From: Xanthomonas sp. 10-10
GTDB lineage: Bacteria > Pseudomonadota > Gammaproteobacteria > Xanthomonadales > Xanthomonadaceae
DNA: 64,000 bases
Assembly (NCBI RefSeq): GCF_040182365.1
Contig: NZ_CP144460.1
Location: forward strand, 3,472,001-3,536,000
Reading direction: 5' to 3'
Shown: piece after piece, positions 1-9,903 of the stretch
Layout: each line of letters starts with the position of its first letter
How positions within the stretch are numbered: position 1 is the stretch's first letter
Made by a program: the position numbers and the translations under genes
Notes under the pieces: generated by a model
Seen by the model: the letters and a program-made list of their open reading frames with translations, nothing else
What the model was told of the DNA's origin: nothing
Databases searched by the model: none

Positions 1-53
1 AAGCGCACCATCGCCCGCAACGGCCTGCGCTTGCCGGCGGCTGAACCGGGCGG

Positions 54-83
54 TTGGCCCTGCCCGGCGGGAAAGAGTACAAT
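54..83 (+). promoter_or_regulatory. Candidate promoter of the suf operon
   Basis: A TTGGCC element (54-59) and a near-consensus TACAAT element (78-83) are separated by 18 bp and lie about 30 bp upstream of the Rrf2 regulator start. As the regulator is the first gene, its product would sit over its own promoter, which fits autoregulation as in other Rrf2/IscR-type systems. No operator palindrome was recognised. Confidence 0.45.
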
Positions 84-114
84 TTCGGTCCGCTTTAAGG
101 TTTCCTGCTCGCTC

Positions 115-573
115 ATGTTGCGCGTCACCAAACTCACCGATTACGCCACCGTCGTGCTGACCGTGCTTGCCGCACGCAGCGGCGAGGTGCTCAGCGCCAG
201 CGAACTGGCCGAACAGGCGGGCCTGGAAGCGCCGACCGTGAGCAAGATCCTCAAACCGTTATCGCAAGCCGGGCTGGTGGAAGGTCTGCGCGGCGTGCAC
301 GGCGGTTACCGGCTGGCGCGCGATGCCGGCCAGATCACCCTGGTGGAAATCGTCGAGGCAATGGAAGGCCCGTTGGCGATCACCGAATGCAGCCAGGACC
401 ATAGCCAGTGCGGCATCGCGCAGACATGCGGGGTGCGCTCCAACTGGCGCCTGATCAACGACGTGGTCGGCGACGCATTGCGTCGGGTCACGCTTGCGCA
501 GATGTTGCAGCCTCTCTCTCTCCCTGGCGACAGCCGTCGGCGTTCCATCGCCGCACGCGTCGCGACCACCTGA
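115..573 (+). CDS. Rrf2-family SUF operon regulator
   Basis: This 152-aa protein is a winged-helix Rrf2-family transcription regulator, probably controlling Fe-S cluster assembly genes. The N-terminal helix-turn-helix (about residues 8-60) includes SASELAEQAGLEAPTVSKIL, followed by the family wing GVHGGYRLAR. Cysteines 92, 99 and 105 match the spacing of the three [2Fe-2S]-ligating cysteines of IscR, so cluster-responsive binding is likely. The ATG at 115 is preferred over an upstream one at 31 because the family fold begins directly at MLRVTKLTDYA and a promoter-like sequence lies between. sufB begins 15 bp downstream, so it is the first gene of the suf operon. The cluster ligation is inferred from spacing only. 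Confidence 0.9.
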   Translation: MLRVTKLTDYATVVLTVLAARSGEVLSASELAEQAGLEAPTVSKILKPLSQAGLVEGLRGVHGGYRLARDAGQITLVEIVEAMEGPLAITECSQDHSQCGIAQTCGVRSNWRLINDVVGDALRRVTLAQMLQPLSLPGDSRRRSIAARVATT

Positions 574-588
574 CCTGTAGGCAGCCCG

Positions 589-2046
<1,458 letters not shown>

Positions 2047-2158
2047 CGCCGACGGAATCGGGAGTGGGGAATGGAGAATCGGTCTCGGTTCTCTTTCCTG
2101 CTCCTCGCCGCGCCAAAGTCTCGCATTACCCATTCCCTATTCTCGATTCCCTATTCCC
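2047..2158. repeat. Inverted GAATCGGG-type repeat between sufB and sufC
   Basis: This 112-bp spacer interrupts an otherwise tight operon. Its left side (about 2055-2083) holds GAATCGGGAGTGGGGAATGG-like sequence, and the right side (about 2128-2158) holds the degenerate reverse complement (CCATTCCCTATTCTCGATTC and similar), ending at the sufC start codon. The arms could pair as an imperfect long hairpin in the mRNA. The same sequence family occurs at 5427-5621 in this window. It probably is an intergenic repeat that may alter the sufB:sufC expression ratio. Confidence 0.6.
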
Positions 2159-2923
2159 ATGCTTACGATCAACAACCTCCACGCCAGCATCGCCGGCAAA
2201 GACATCCTCAAGGGCCTATCGCTGGACATCCAGCCGGGCCAGGTGCACGCCATCATGGGGCCCAACGGCGCGGGCAAATCCACGCTGGGTAATGTGCTGG
2301 CCGGTCGCGACGGTTATGAGGTCAGCGCCGGCACCGTACAGTTCGAAGGCAAGGACCTGCTCGACCTGCCGCCGGAAGAACGCGCGGCAGCAGGCCTATT
2401 CCTGGCCTTCCAGTACCCGGTGGAAATTCCCGGCGTCAACAACACCTATTTCCTGCGCGCCGCACTCAATGCACAGCGCAAGGCGCGTGGCGAGGACGAG
2501 CTGGATTCGATGCAGTTCCTCAAGCTGGTACGGCAGAAGCTGGCCGTGCTGCATCTGAAGGACGAGCTGCTGCATCGCGGCGTCAACGAAGGCTTCTCCG
2601 GCGGCGAAAAGAAGCGCAACGAGATCTTCCAGCTGGCCGTGCTCGAGCCCAAGCTCGCCATCCTGGACGAAACCGACTCCGGCCTGGATATCGATGCGCT
2701 CAAGAGCGTGGCCGACGGCGTCAACGCGCTGCGCTCGCCGGAGCGTTCGTTCCTGGTGATCACCCACTATCAGCGCCTGCTCGACTACATCACCCCGGAC
2801 GTGGTGCATGTCCTGGCCGAAGGCCGCATCGTGCAGAGCGGCGGCCCGGAGCTGGCGCTGGAGCTGGAAAAACACGGCTACCACTTCCTCAAGGACCGCG
2901 TGGTGCCCGAGGTTGCCGCCTGA
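2159..2923 (+). CDS. sufC: Fe-S assembly ATPase SufC
   Basis: SufC is the ABC-type ATPase subunit of the SufBC2D scaffold complex. The 254-aa protein has Walker A GPNGAGKSTL near residue 36, the family-typical signature FSGGEKKRNEI and Walker B LAILDETDSGLDID, all intact. It is a soluble cytoplasmic ATPase and has no membrane partner. The stop overlaps the sufD start by one base (TGATG), indicating translational coupling. Its start codon abuts the repeat that separates it from sufB. Confidence 0.97.
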   Translation: MLTINNLHASIAGKDILKGLSLDIQPGQVHAIMGPNGAGKSTLGNVLAGRDGYEVSAGTVQFEGKDLLDLPPEERAAAGLFLAFQYPVEIPGVNNTYFLRAALNAQRKARGEDELDSMQFLKLVRQKLAVLHLKDELLHRGVNEGFSGGEKKRNEIFQLAVLEPKLAILDETDSGLDIDALKSVADGVNALRSPERSFLVITHYQRLLDYITPDVVHVLAEGRIVQSGGPELALELEKHGYHFLKDRVVPEVAA

Positions 2924-4185
2924 TGAGCGCCCTGCTCGACTCCCTGGCCCGCGGTTTCTGTGGTAACGATGCGCGCCGCGCCGAGCTCGATGCCGCGCTG
3001 CAGGCAGGCCTGCCCGGCCCGCGCGCCGAAGCGTGGAAATACACCTCGCTGCGCCAGCTGGAACGGCGTAGTTTTCAGCCGGCCCCGCTGGTGCAGACGT
3101 TGATCGATGCAGCGCTGCTGGACGAGATCCCCTCGCCGCGGCTGGTGTTCGTCAACGGCCGCCCATCCGACGCCTTGAGCGACCTGTCGACGCTGCCGGA
3201 TAGCGTGCAGCTGGACACCTTGTCCGCGTCGCTGGCTGCAGGCGATGACGCCCAGCAATTACTCGGCCGCCGTTTCGAAGGCAGCGACGAAATCTTTGCG
3301 CGCCTCAATGCCGCGCTTGCCGACGAAGGCGTGCTGGTGCGCGTGCAGGAAGGCGCGCAGATCGAGGCGCCGCTGCATCTGGTCTTCATCGGTGTGGCCG
3401 GCGAGCACGACCTGTCCTGGCACCACCGCCACCTGATCGAACTGCGCGCCGGTGCGACGCTGAACGTGGTCGAGCACCACCTGCATGTCGGCGATGCCGC
3501 GCATCTGCACAACAGCCTGATGCATGTCCATCTGGCCCAGGATGCGGCGCTGTCGCATGCGCGCGTGCAGGCCGACAGTACGCACGCAACGTCGCTGTTG
3601 CGCACCGATGCGGTGCTGGCGCGCAACGCGCGCTACCAGCGCGTGGATCTGGAACTGGGCGCCAACCTGTCGCGCCACGAGCTCAACGTGCGCCTGGAGG
3701 GCAACAACGCCCAGCTCACCGCCAATGGTGTGCTGCTCGGCAACGGCCGCCGCCATGTCGACACACGCCTGGGCATCGCGCACATCGCACGCGACACCAG
3801 CTGCGAGCTGGTCTGGCGCGGCGTGGGCGCCGATCGCAGCCGGGTGGTCTTCCACGGCGGCATCAACATCCGTCCCGGCGCAGACGGCACCGACGCGCGA
3901 CTGTCGAACAAGAATCTGCTGCTGTCGGCCAATGCCGAGATCGACACCCAGCCGGTGCTGGTGATCGATGCCGAAGAAGTGCAGGCCGCGCATGGCGCCA
4001 CCGTCGGCCAGCTCGACGACAACGCCTTGTTCTATCTGCGCTCGCGCGGCCTGCCGCAGGCAGAGGCGCAGCGCCTGTTGAGCGCCGCGTTCTGCCACGA
4101 GCCGCTGCGCATGCTGCCAAGCGCACTGGGAGCGGTGCTGGCGCTGCAGCTGGACCGCGCACTGACCTCGGCAGGCGTGGCATGA
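2923..4185 (+). CDS. sufD: Fe-S assembly protein SufD
   Basis: SufD is the SufB paralogue that completes the SufBC2D scaffold and helps iron acquisition during cluster assembly. The 420-aa product has a variable N-terminal helical part including the GPRAEAWKYTSL motif at about residues 30-40, common to SufD proteins. The C-terminal beta-helix ends with DNALFYLRSRGLPQAEAQRL, the standard SufB/SufD C-terminal block. It overlaps sufC by 1 bp and sufS by 4 bp (ATGA), so sufCDS are probably translated in a coupled fashion. Confidence 0.96.
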   Translation: MSALLDSLARGFCGNDARRAELDAALQAGLPGPRAEAWKYTSLRQLERRSFQPAPLVQTLIDAALLDEIPSPRLVFVNGRPSDALSDLSTLPDSVQLDTLSASLAAGDDAQQLLGRRFEGSDEIFARLNAALADEGVLVRVQEGAQIEAPLHLVFIGVAGEHDLSWHHRHLIELRAGATLNVVEHHLHVGDAAHLHNSLMHVHLAQDAALSHARVQADSTHATSLLRTDAVLARNARYQRVDLELGANLSRHELNVRLEGNNAQLTANGVLLGNGRRHVDTRLGIAHIARDTSCELVWRGVGADRSRVVFHGGINIRPGADGTDARLSNKNLLLSANAEIDTQPVLVIDAEEVQAAHGATVGQLDDNALFYLRSRGLPQAEAQRLLSAAFCHEPLRMLPSALGAVLALQLDRALTSAGVA

Positions 4186-5426
4186 ACGCGCCCGCCGTCA
4201 CGCAGCTCGCCGCGCCGGACTGGGAGCGCGTGCGCTCGGATTTCCCGTTGCTGATGCGGCAGGTGCACGGCAAGCCGCTGATCTATTTCGACAACGCCAA
4301 CACCGGGCAGAAGCCGCTGCAGGTGATTGCCGCGACCGACGAGTTCTATCGGCGCCAGAACGCCAATGTGAGCCGCGCGGTGCATGCACTGGGCACCGAG
4401 GCCACCGATGCATTCGAAGGCGCGCGCAGCAAGCTCGCGCGTTTTCTCAACGTGCGCGCCGACGAGCTGGTGCTGTGCAGCGGCACCACCTTTGCGATCA
4501 ATCTGGTGGCCTATTCCTGGGCGTTGCCGCGCCTGGGTGCCGGCGATGTGATCCTGATCTCACGCATGGAGCACCACGCCAACATCGTGCCGTGGCAGCT
4601 GGTGGCCCAGCGTACCGGTGCAAGCATCCGCGTGGCCGAAATCACGCCGGACGGCGCGCTGGATCTGGACGCCTTGCGCAAGGCGATGACGCCGGAGGTC
4701 AAGCTGCTGGCGATCACGCATGTGTCCAATGTGCTGGGCACGGTCAATCCGGTGCGCGAGATCTGCCGCGAGGCACGCAAGCGCGGCATCGTCACCGTGG
4801 TGGATGGTTCGCAGGCGGCGCCGCATCGTCGTATCGACGTGGCCGGCATCGGCTGCGATTTCTACGCCATCACCGGCCACAAGATGTGCGGGCCCACCGG
4901 CACCGGCGCACTGTGGGCACGCCGCGAACACCTGCAGGCCATGCCGCCGTTCCTGGGCGGCGGCGAGATGATCAAGGAGGTCAGTTTCGAGGGCACGGTG
5001 TTCAACGATGCCCCGCACAAGTTCGAAGCAGGCACGCCCAACATCGCCGGCTTCATCGGCCTGGGCGCGGCGGTGGATTATCTTGACTCGCTCGGCCTCG
5101 ATCACGTGGAAGCGCGCGAAGCCGAGCTGCTGGCGCACTTCACCGAAGAGCTGCAGCGGATCGATGGCCTGCGCATCTTCGGCACCACGCCCGACAAGGC
5201 CGCAGTGGTGTCGTTCCTGATCGAGGGCGCGCATTCGCACGACCTTGCCACCCTGCTCGACCTGGAAGGCGTGGCAGTGCGCTCCGGCCAGCACTGTGCG
5301 CATCCGCTGCTGCAGTACTACGGCGTGGCCGCCACCTGTCGCGCATCGCTGGCCTTTTACAACACGCACGACGAGATCGAGCGCTTTGTTGCCGCGTTGG
5401 TGAAGGTGCGTCGCCTGCTGGGCTGA
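4182..5426 (+). CDS. sufS: Cysteine desulfurase SufS
   Basis: This PLP-dependent group II cysteine desulfurase converts L-cysteine to L-alanine and a protein persulfide that feeds SufBCD. The 414-aa chain has the PLP-lysine motif ITGHKMCGPTG at about residues 227-237 and the catalytic cysteine in RSGQHCAHPLL near residue 367, typical of SufS/CsdA rather than IscS. It overlaps the 3' end of sufD by 4 bp. No sufE or sufA gene lies in this operon, so the sulfur-transfer partner must be encoded elsewhere. Confidence 0.96.
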   Translation: MNAPAVTQLAAPDWERVRSDFPLLMRQVHGKPLIYFDNANTGQKPLQVIAATDEFYRRQNANVSRAVHALGTEATDAFEGARSKLARFLNVRADELVLCSGTTFAINLVAYSWALPRLGAGDVILISRMEHHANIVPWQLVAQRTGASIRVAEITPDGALDLDALRKAMTPEVKLLAITHVSNVLGTVNPVREICREARKRGIVTVVDGSQAAPHRRIDVAGIGCDFYAITGHKMCGPTGTGALWARREHLQAMPPFLGGGEMIKEVSFEGTVFNDAPHKFEAGTPNIAGFIGLGAAVDYLDSLGLDHVEAREAELLAHFTEELQRIDGLRIFGTTPDKAAVVSFLIEGAHSHDLATLLDLEGVAVRSGQHCAHPLLQYYGVAATCRASLAFYNTHDEIERFVAALVKVRRLLG

Positions 5427-5430
5427 TTGC

Positions 5431-5461
5431 AATCGGGAATCGGGAATGGAGAATCGTGAAA
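5431..5461 (+). repeat. GGGAATCGG-type repeat arm after sufS
   Basis: Just after the sufS stop the sequence reads AATCGGGAATCGGGAATGG followed by AGAATCG. It is the reverse complement of the tandem array at 5531-5621, so the two could pair into a stem in RNA, with about 70 nt between them. It belongs to the same repeat family as the sufB-sufC spacer. Confidence 0.6.
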
Positions 5462-5530
5462 GCGGCTCTCCTACCTGCGGTCGCAGATCCACACGTTGCA
5501 AGTAGCTCATCGGGTGGCGCAACGCTTTTC

Positions 5531-5621
5531 CCGATTCCCGATTCCCGATTCCCGATTCCCGATTCCCGATTCCCGATTCCCGATTCCCGATTCCCGATTC
5601 CCGATTCCCGATTCCCGATTC
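5531..5621 (+). repeat. Tandem array of 13 perfect CCGATTC heptamers
   Basis: Counting base by base, 91 bp consist of 13 uninterrupted identical 7-bp units. The array ends 17 bp before the ATG of the acetyltransferase gene, inside the region where its ribosome binding site should lie. Because the unit is 7 bp and perfect, slipped-strand changes in copy number are expected. Arrays of this type are common in Xanthomonas genomes. It lies between the suf operon and the following genes. Confidence 0.95.
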
Positions 5622-5638
5622 CCCGCTAAACTGCTCCC

Positions 5639-6178
5639 ATGCAGACCACCACCTTCCGCACCGCTACCGTCGATGACATCGACGCCCTCGTCCAGCTGGT
5701 GACCTCGGCCTATCGCGGCGACAGTAGCCGCGTGGGCTGGACCACCGAGGCGGACATTCTCGATGGTGCCCGTATCGATCCGGCCGTGCTGCGTCAGGAC
5801 ATCCTGCGCGAGCGCAGCCTGGTGTTGCTGGTGGAACAGGACGGGCGCCTGCTGGCGTGCGCCCATATCGCCGACGACGATGGTGCGGGGTACTTCGGCA
5901 TGTTCGCGGTGGACCCGTCGCTGCAGGGCAGCGGCCTGGGCAAGACGCTGCTGGCCGAGGCCGAGCGCATCGCCGCCGCCGAATGGCAGCTGCCGGTGAT
6001 GCGCATGACCGTGATCGATGTGCGCAACGAACTCATCGCCTTCTACGAACGACGCGGTTACCGCCGCACCGGCATCGTCAAACCGTTCCCGTATGGCGAT
6101 GAGCGCTTCGGCGTGCCGCTGCGGCAGGATCTGCGGTTCGAAGTGCTGGAAAAGTCGCTGGCCGACGCCGCGCCATGA
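5639..6178 (+). CDS. GNAT-family N-acetyltransferase
   Basis: This 179-aa protein is a GCN5-related acetyltransferase using acetyl-CoA; the substrate is unknown. The acetyl-CoA pyrophosphate-binding motif A is visible as QGSGLGKTLLAEAERIA around residues 98-114, preceded by the beta4 strand YFGMFAVDPSL. The C-terminal part FYERRGYRRTGIVKPFPYGD matches the usual GNAT motif B. The start lies 17 bp after the heptamer array and the 3' end overlaps the Rieske gene by 4 bp, so both are likely co-translated. No clear Shine-Dalgarno is seen because the repeat occupies that region. Confidence 0.85.
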   Translation: MQTTTFRTATVDDIDALVQLVTSAYRGDSSRVGWTTEADILDGARIDPAVLRQDILRERSLVLLVEQDGRLLACAHIADDDGAGYFGMFAVDPSLQGSGLGKTLLAEAERIAAAEWQLPVMRMTVIDVRNELIAFYERRGYRRTGIVKPFPYGDERFGVPLRQDLRFEVLEKSLADAAP

Positions 6179-6504
6179 GCCAGACCTGGACATTCGTCTG
6201 CGCAAGCGACGCGCTGCTGCCCGGCGAACTGCAGACCGTCTGGGATGAGGTCACCGACGCGCCGATCGTGGTGTTCAACCTCGACGGCGAGCTGTACGCG
6301 CTGGAAGACCGCTGTAGCCACGAAGACTACGAGTTGTCGCCCGGCAGCTTCGACCCGGTCGCCGGCACCATCGAATGCCAGTTGCACAGCGCGCGCTTCG
6401 ATGTGCGCGATGGCCGGCCCTTGTGCGCGCCCGCCTACACCGCCGTGCCCAAGTTCCCGGTCAGGCGCGAGCACGACGGCATCTGGACCCGCGACGACCG
6501 CTGA
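6175..6504 (+). CDS. Rieske [2Fe-2S] ferredoxin, NirD/dioxygenase type
   Basis: The 109-aa protein is a soluble Rieske-type ferredoxin. The two ligand motifs C-x-H (RCSHEDYEL) and C-x2-H (ECQLHSARFD), separated by 18 residues, are intact, and DGRPLCAPAYTAVPKFPVR is the usual C-terminal strand block. It resembles the small ferredoxins of ring-hydroxylating dioxygenases and NirD, but no oxygenase is nearby. It overlaps the acetyltransferase by 4 bp (ATGA). Location directly after the suf operon suggests a link with Fe-S supply, but the redox partner is unknown. Confidence 0.88.
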   Translation: MSQTWTFVCASDALLPGELQTVWDEVTDAPIVVFNLDGELYALEDRCSHEDYELSPGSFDPVAGTIECQLHSARFDVRDGRPLCAPAYTAVPKFPVRREHDGIWTRDDR

Positions 6505-6583
6505 GACGGCGGTTTGGGGCTCGCGACTGGACAGGCTGGGGGCCGCCATCTGCTTCAGCGCCTGCGCTTGCGTTCGGCAACGA

Positions 6584-6613
6584 TTGCAAAGAAGAATGAT
6601 TTGCATTTAAGAT
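6584..6613 (+). promoter_or_regulatory. Putative Fur-box-overlapped promoter of the iron-uptake cluster
   Basis: TTGCAA (6584-6589) and TAAGAT (6608-6613) could be -35 and -10 elements with an 18-bp spacer. Between them lies AATGATTTGCATTT (6595-6608), an imperfect palindrome with AATG/CATT ends that resembles Fur-box half sites. Repression by Fe-Fur would fit the downstream TonB siderophore receptor. A transcript from here would carry a leader of about 220 nt before the ATG at 6843, an unusually long stretch. The rest of 6505-6842 shows no convincing gene; a 35-codon reading frame at 6660-6767 has no good ribosome binding site. Confidence 0.45.
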
Positions 6614-6842
6614 CGCAGCCCTTCAGGTCTTCTTAACATCTGACCTGCCCTGCGATCCCATGCGCCCTGCACTGTCCGACACCTTCGATCTGCGTCCTGT
6701 TCGCCTGCGCTTTCCAGCGCGGCGTGCCGGCGTGCGCGGTGGACGCCAGCCGGACGCGACGGGCTAGCGACGCACGCACACCCTTCCGCATCCGCCGAGC
6801 CGCCGCCAGGCCGGAGCATCGCTTTCCTTTTCGAGACGTCTC

Positions 6843-9161
6843 ATGACTCCCAGGATTTCCCCGCTCACCTCGGCCGTGCTGTTGACCCTGTCCGCTCCCG
6901 CGTTCGCCCAGCCCGGCGACGCGCCAGCGCCTCCGGGCGCGGTGGATCTGGATGCCATCCGGGTACAGCAGGAACGTGCGCAAAAACCGTCCTCGCCCAA
7001 GTACACCGAAGCGCTGCGCGACACGCCGCAGACCATCACGGTCGTCACCAAGCAGACCATGGACCAGCAGAACCTGCTGTCGCTGCGCGATGTGCTGAGC
7101 ACGCTGCCCGGTATCACCTTCGGCGCGGGCGAAGGCGGCGGCGGGTATGGCGACAGCATCAACCTGCGCGGCTTCACCGCCAGCAGCGACATCACCACCG
7201 ATGGCGTGCGCGACAGCGCGCAGTACAGCCGCAGCGACACCTTCAACCTGGAAGCGGTGGAGCTGATCAACGGCGCCAACTCGGCCATGTCCGGCGCCGG
7301 TTCGGTCGGTGGCAACATCAATCTGGTGACCAAGACCGCCGGCCAGGGCGATTTCACCAACGTCGTGGTCGGTGGCGGCAGCGACCGCTATGGCCGGCTG
7401 ACCGCCGACAGCAATTACGATTTCGACAACGGCACCGCCGTGCGCCTGAACGCGATGGGCCACACCCAGGACGTGCCGGGACGCGATGAGGAATTCCGTC
7501 ATCGCTGGGGCTTTGCGCCATCGGTGGCGTTCGGCCTGGGCTCGGATACCCGCTTCACCCTGAGCTACCTGCACCAGCACGACAACAACCTGCCGCAGTA
7601 CGGCGTGCCGTTCGCACTCAGCCCGTTCAACGACGGCCCGCTGCCCGGCGTGGACCCGGAGACCTTCTTCGGGTATCGCAATACCTCGCGTCAGGAAATC
7701 GACGTGGACATGCTGACCGGCGTGCTGGAAATGGATTTCGACGACAGCGTCAAACTGCGCAGCCTGGCGCGCGTGCAGCGCGTCGACCAGACCACCAATG
7801 CCACTGCACCGCAGGGCACCTGGTGCCTGCCCAACGGCACCGACCCGTACACCGGCCGCGCCTGCGTCGGCCAGCCAGCGGCCAGCTGGAACCCCAACAG
7901 CGGCCCGCGCGGCCTGGTGCGCGAGACGGAAAACTTCATCGCGCATAGCCAGACCGACCTGACCGCCACCTTGCACACCGGCGCCATCGAGCACCGCGTG
8001 GTCGCTGGCGTGGCCTTCAGCAAGGAAGACTTCGAACTCGATAGCGGCACCACCTTCCGCAATGCCGATGGCTCCACCACGGGCATCACCTACCCGGTGC
8101 AGTCCTTCGACAATCCGTACAACATCTGGACCGGGCCGCAAAATTACTTCCGCACCGGACACAGCAAGGGCAGCCTGACCAATCAGGCGGTCTACCTGTT
8201 CGACACGCTGCAGTTCAACGAGCAATGGATGCTCAACCTGGGCGGCCGCTACGAACACAACGAAGGCGACAGCACCACCTACACCGTCAATGCCGCCGGC
8301 AACGTCACCGGTGTAAGCGCGGGCTTCCCGGCCGGCAGCGAAGAGGACCTGTTCTCGTATCGCGCCGGTCTGGTGTTCAAGCCGGTCGAGAACGCCAGCC
8401 TGTATCTGTCCTACGCCAACAGCAAGACGCCGTCCAAGGCCTCGGTCAACGGCTCGTGCACGCCGATCGCCACCGCCACCGCCGGTGCCAACTGCAACGT
8501 CGCGCCGGAAACGGCGGTCAACATCGAGCTGGGCGGCAAGTGGGACGTGCTGGACCAGCGCCTGGCGCTGACCGCTGCGGTGTTCCGCAACGAGCGCGAA
8601 AACTACAAGGTCAACAGCGGCGATCCGCTGATCCCCGAGCAGGTGCTGGACGGCAAGGCGCGTGTGGACGGCATCGCGCTCGGCGCGGCCGGTTACCTGA
8701 CCGAGCGCTGGTCGATCTTCGCCAACTACACCTTCCTCGACAGCGAAGTGCTGCAGAGCGTGTCCAACCGCACCGAGAGCCTCACCGGCGACCCGGTGGC
8801 CGGACGCGAGCTGGTGCAGACCCCGCGCAATGCCGGCAACATCTGGACCACCTATACGCTCAACCAGTGGACCTTCGGCTACGGCGTCACCTACCAGGGC
8901 GGTTTCTATCCGAACAATTCCTCGGCGGCCGCGTACATCAAGACCGACGATTACTGGGTGCACCGCGCGATGGTCGGCCTGCGTGTCAACGACTGGCTCA
9001 GCCTGCAGTTGAACGTCAACAACCTGTTCGACGAGGAGTACTACACCAGCGTGCGCAACAACCTCACTGTCAACGCGGCCGGCACCGTGACCGCCGGCAG
9101 TGGCTGGGCGCTTCCGGGCGAAGGTCGCTCGGCGGTGTTGAGCGCCACCTTCAGTTTCTGA
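6843..9161 (+). CDS. TonB-dependent catecholate-type siderophore receptor
   Basis: This 772-aa outer-membrane receptor probably imports a ferric siderophore. A Sec signal peptide (about residues 1-22, ending APAFA) precedes a short TonB-box region and a plug domain with [18 protein letters not shown] and the family block [11 protein letters not shown]. The barrel follows and ends in the outer-membrane consensus VLSATFSF with terminal Phe. The sequence resembles the Fiu/CirA-like catecholate receptors that co-occur with PiuC. It starts the same-strand cluster running to 15599 and is probably Fur controlled. The actual ligand cannot be read from sequence. Confidence 0.92.
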   Translation: MTPRISPLTSAVLLTLSAPAFAQPGDAPAPPGAVDLDAIRVQQERAQKPSSPKYTEALRDTPQTITVVTKQTMDQQNLLSLRDVLSTLPGITFGAGEGGGGYGDSINLRGFTASSDITTDGVRDSAQYSRSDTFNLEAVELINGANSAMSGAGSVGGNINLVTKTAGQGDFTNVVVGGGSDRYGRLTADSNYDFDNGTAVRLNAMGHTQDVPGRDEEFRHRWGFAPSVAFGLGSDTRFTLSYLHQHDNNLPQYGVPFALSPFNDGPLPGVDPETFFGYRNTSRQEIDVDMLTGVLEMDFDDSVKLRSLARVQRVDQTTNATAPQGTWCLPNGTDPYTGRACVGQPAASWNPNSGPRGLVRETENFIAHSQTDLTATLHTGAIEHRVVAGVAFSKEDFELDSGTTFRNADGSTTGITYPVQSFDNPYNIWTGPQNYFRTGHSKGSLTNQAVYLFDTLQFNEQWMLNLGGRYEHNEGDSTTYTVNAAGNVTGVSAGFPAGSEEDLFSYRAGLVFKPVENASLYLSYANSKTPSKASVNGSCTPIATATAGANCNVAPETAVNIELGGKWDVLDQRLALTAAVFRNERENYKVNSGDPLIPEQVLDGKARVDGIALGAAGYLTERWSIFANYTFLDSEVLQSVSNRTESLTGDPVAGRELVQTPRNAGNIWTTYTLNQWTFGYGVTYQGGFYPNNSSAAAYIKTDDYWVHRAMVGLRVNDWLSLQLNVNNLFDEEYYTSVRNNLTVNAAGTVTAGSGWALPGEGRSAVLSATFSF

Positions 9162-9176
9162 CTACTGCCCCACTGA

Positions 9177-9205
9177 CACGCCGTCCGCATGCTGCGGGCG
9201 GCGTG
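9177..9205 (+). other. Strong stem-loop between receptor and piuC
   Basis: A 13-bp stem (9177-9189 with 9193-9205, one G-T wobble) closes on a 3-nt TGC loop. It lies 16 bp after the receptor stop and 11 bp before the piuC start. There is no T-run, so it is more likely an mRNA stability or attenuation element than a full terminator. It may lower expression of the downstream genes relative to the receptor. Confidence 0.6.
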
Positions 9206-9216
9206 GAGACCACCGC

Positions 9217-9903
9217 ATGTTGCTGCCCATTCCCGATGTCCTCACTCCCGCACAACTTGGCGCGTTGCGGGAACGGCTGGACGCGGCCGACTGGGCGGAC
9301 GGCCGCATCACTGCCGGCCATCAATCCGCGCAGGCCAAGGACAACGCGCAGCTGCCCGAAGACAGCGCGGTCGCACGCGAAGCCAGCGCACTGGTACTGG
9401 ACGCACTTTCGCGCAGCAGTACGTTCTTTTCCGCGGTGCTGCCGCGTCGGATCTATCCGCCGTTGTTCAATCGTTACAGCGGCGGGCAGTCGTTTGGGTA
9501 CCACGTCGACAACGCTGTGCGTTACGACCGCAGCCGCGGTGGTGCCGAGCCGGTACGCACCGATGTCTCGGGCACGCTGTTTCTCAGCGACCCGGACAGT
9601 TACGACGGCGGTGAGCTGGTGATCGAAGATACCTTCGGCACGCAGTCGGTGAAGCTGCCGGCCGGGCACCTGGTGATCTATCCCGGAACCAGCCTGCATA
9701 AGGTGATGCCTGTAACGCGCGGCACGCGCGTCGCCGCGTTCTTCTGGACCCAGAGCATGTTGCGCGACGATGCGCAGCGCCGCCTGTTGTTCGAACTGGA
9801 CGTGTCGATCCGTCGTTTGACCCAGGACACGCCCGGGCATCCATCGCTGATCCAGCTCACCGGCGTGTATCACAACCTGCTGCGGCAGTGGGCCGATGTC
9901 TGA
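9217..9903 (+). CDS. piuC: Fe(II)/2-oxoglutarate dioxygenase, PiuC/YbiX family
   Basis: The 228-aa protein belongs to the PKHD-type hydroxylases (PiuC/YbiX) that accompany siderophore receptors. The iron-binding H-x-D is in FGYHVDNAV near residue 95, and the distal histidine and 2-oxoglutarate arginine are in [20 protein letters not shown] near residues 150-170. The C-terminal helical part is typical of the family. It follows the receptor by 55 bp and its end overlaps the Sel1 gene by 8 bp. Its substrate is not established; a role in iron-siderophore handling is inferred from conserved neighbourhood. Confidence 0.92.
   Translation: MLLPIPDVLTPAQLGALRERLDAADWADGRITAGHQSAQAKDNAQLPEDSAVAREASALVLDALSRSSTFFSAVLPRRIYPPLFNRYSGGQSFGYHVDNAVRYDRSRGGAEPVRTDVSGTLFLSDPDSYDGGELVIEDTFGTQSVKLPAGHLVIYPGTSLHKVMPVTRGTRVAAFFWTQSMLRDDAQRRLLFELDVSIRRLTQDTPGHPSLIQLTGVYHNLLRQWADV

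Noticed and set aside
1..114. 3' end of an upstream gene at the window edge
   Set aside because: An in-frame stop at 42-44 is possible, but 40 bases are too few to recognise any protein.
5531..5621. CRISPR array
   Set aside because: Units are 7 bp and adjacent with no spacers.
5496..5702. Reading frame with repeated IPDSRF units
   Set aside because: It is simply the translation of the 7-bp tandem array; no start context and no protein family.
6633..8963. Very long antisense reading frame opposite the siderophore receptor
   Set aside because: Its Val/Gly/Ala-rich translation has no family resemblance, and the plus-strand receptor has clear motifs and a C-terminal Phe barrel end. Long shadow frames are expected at this GC content.
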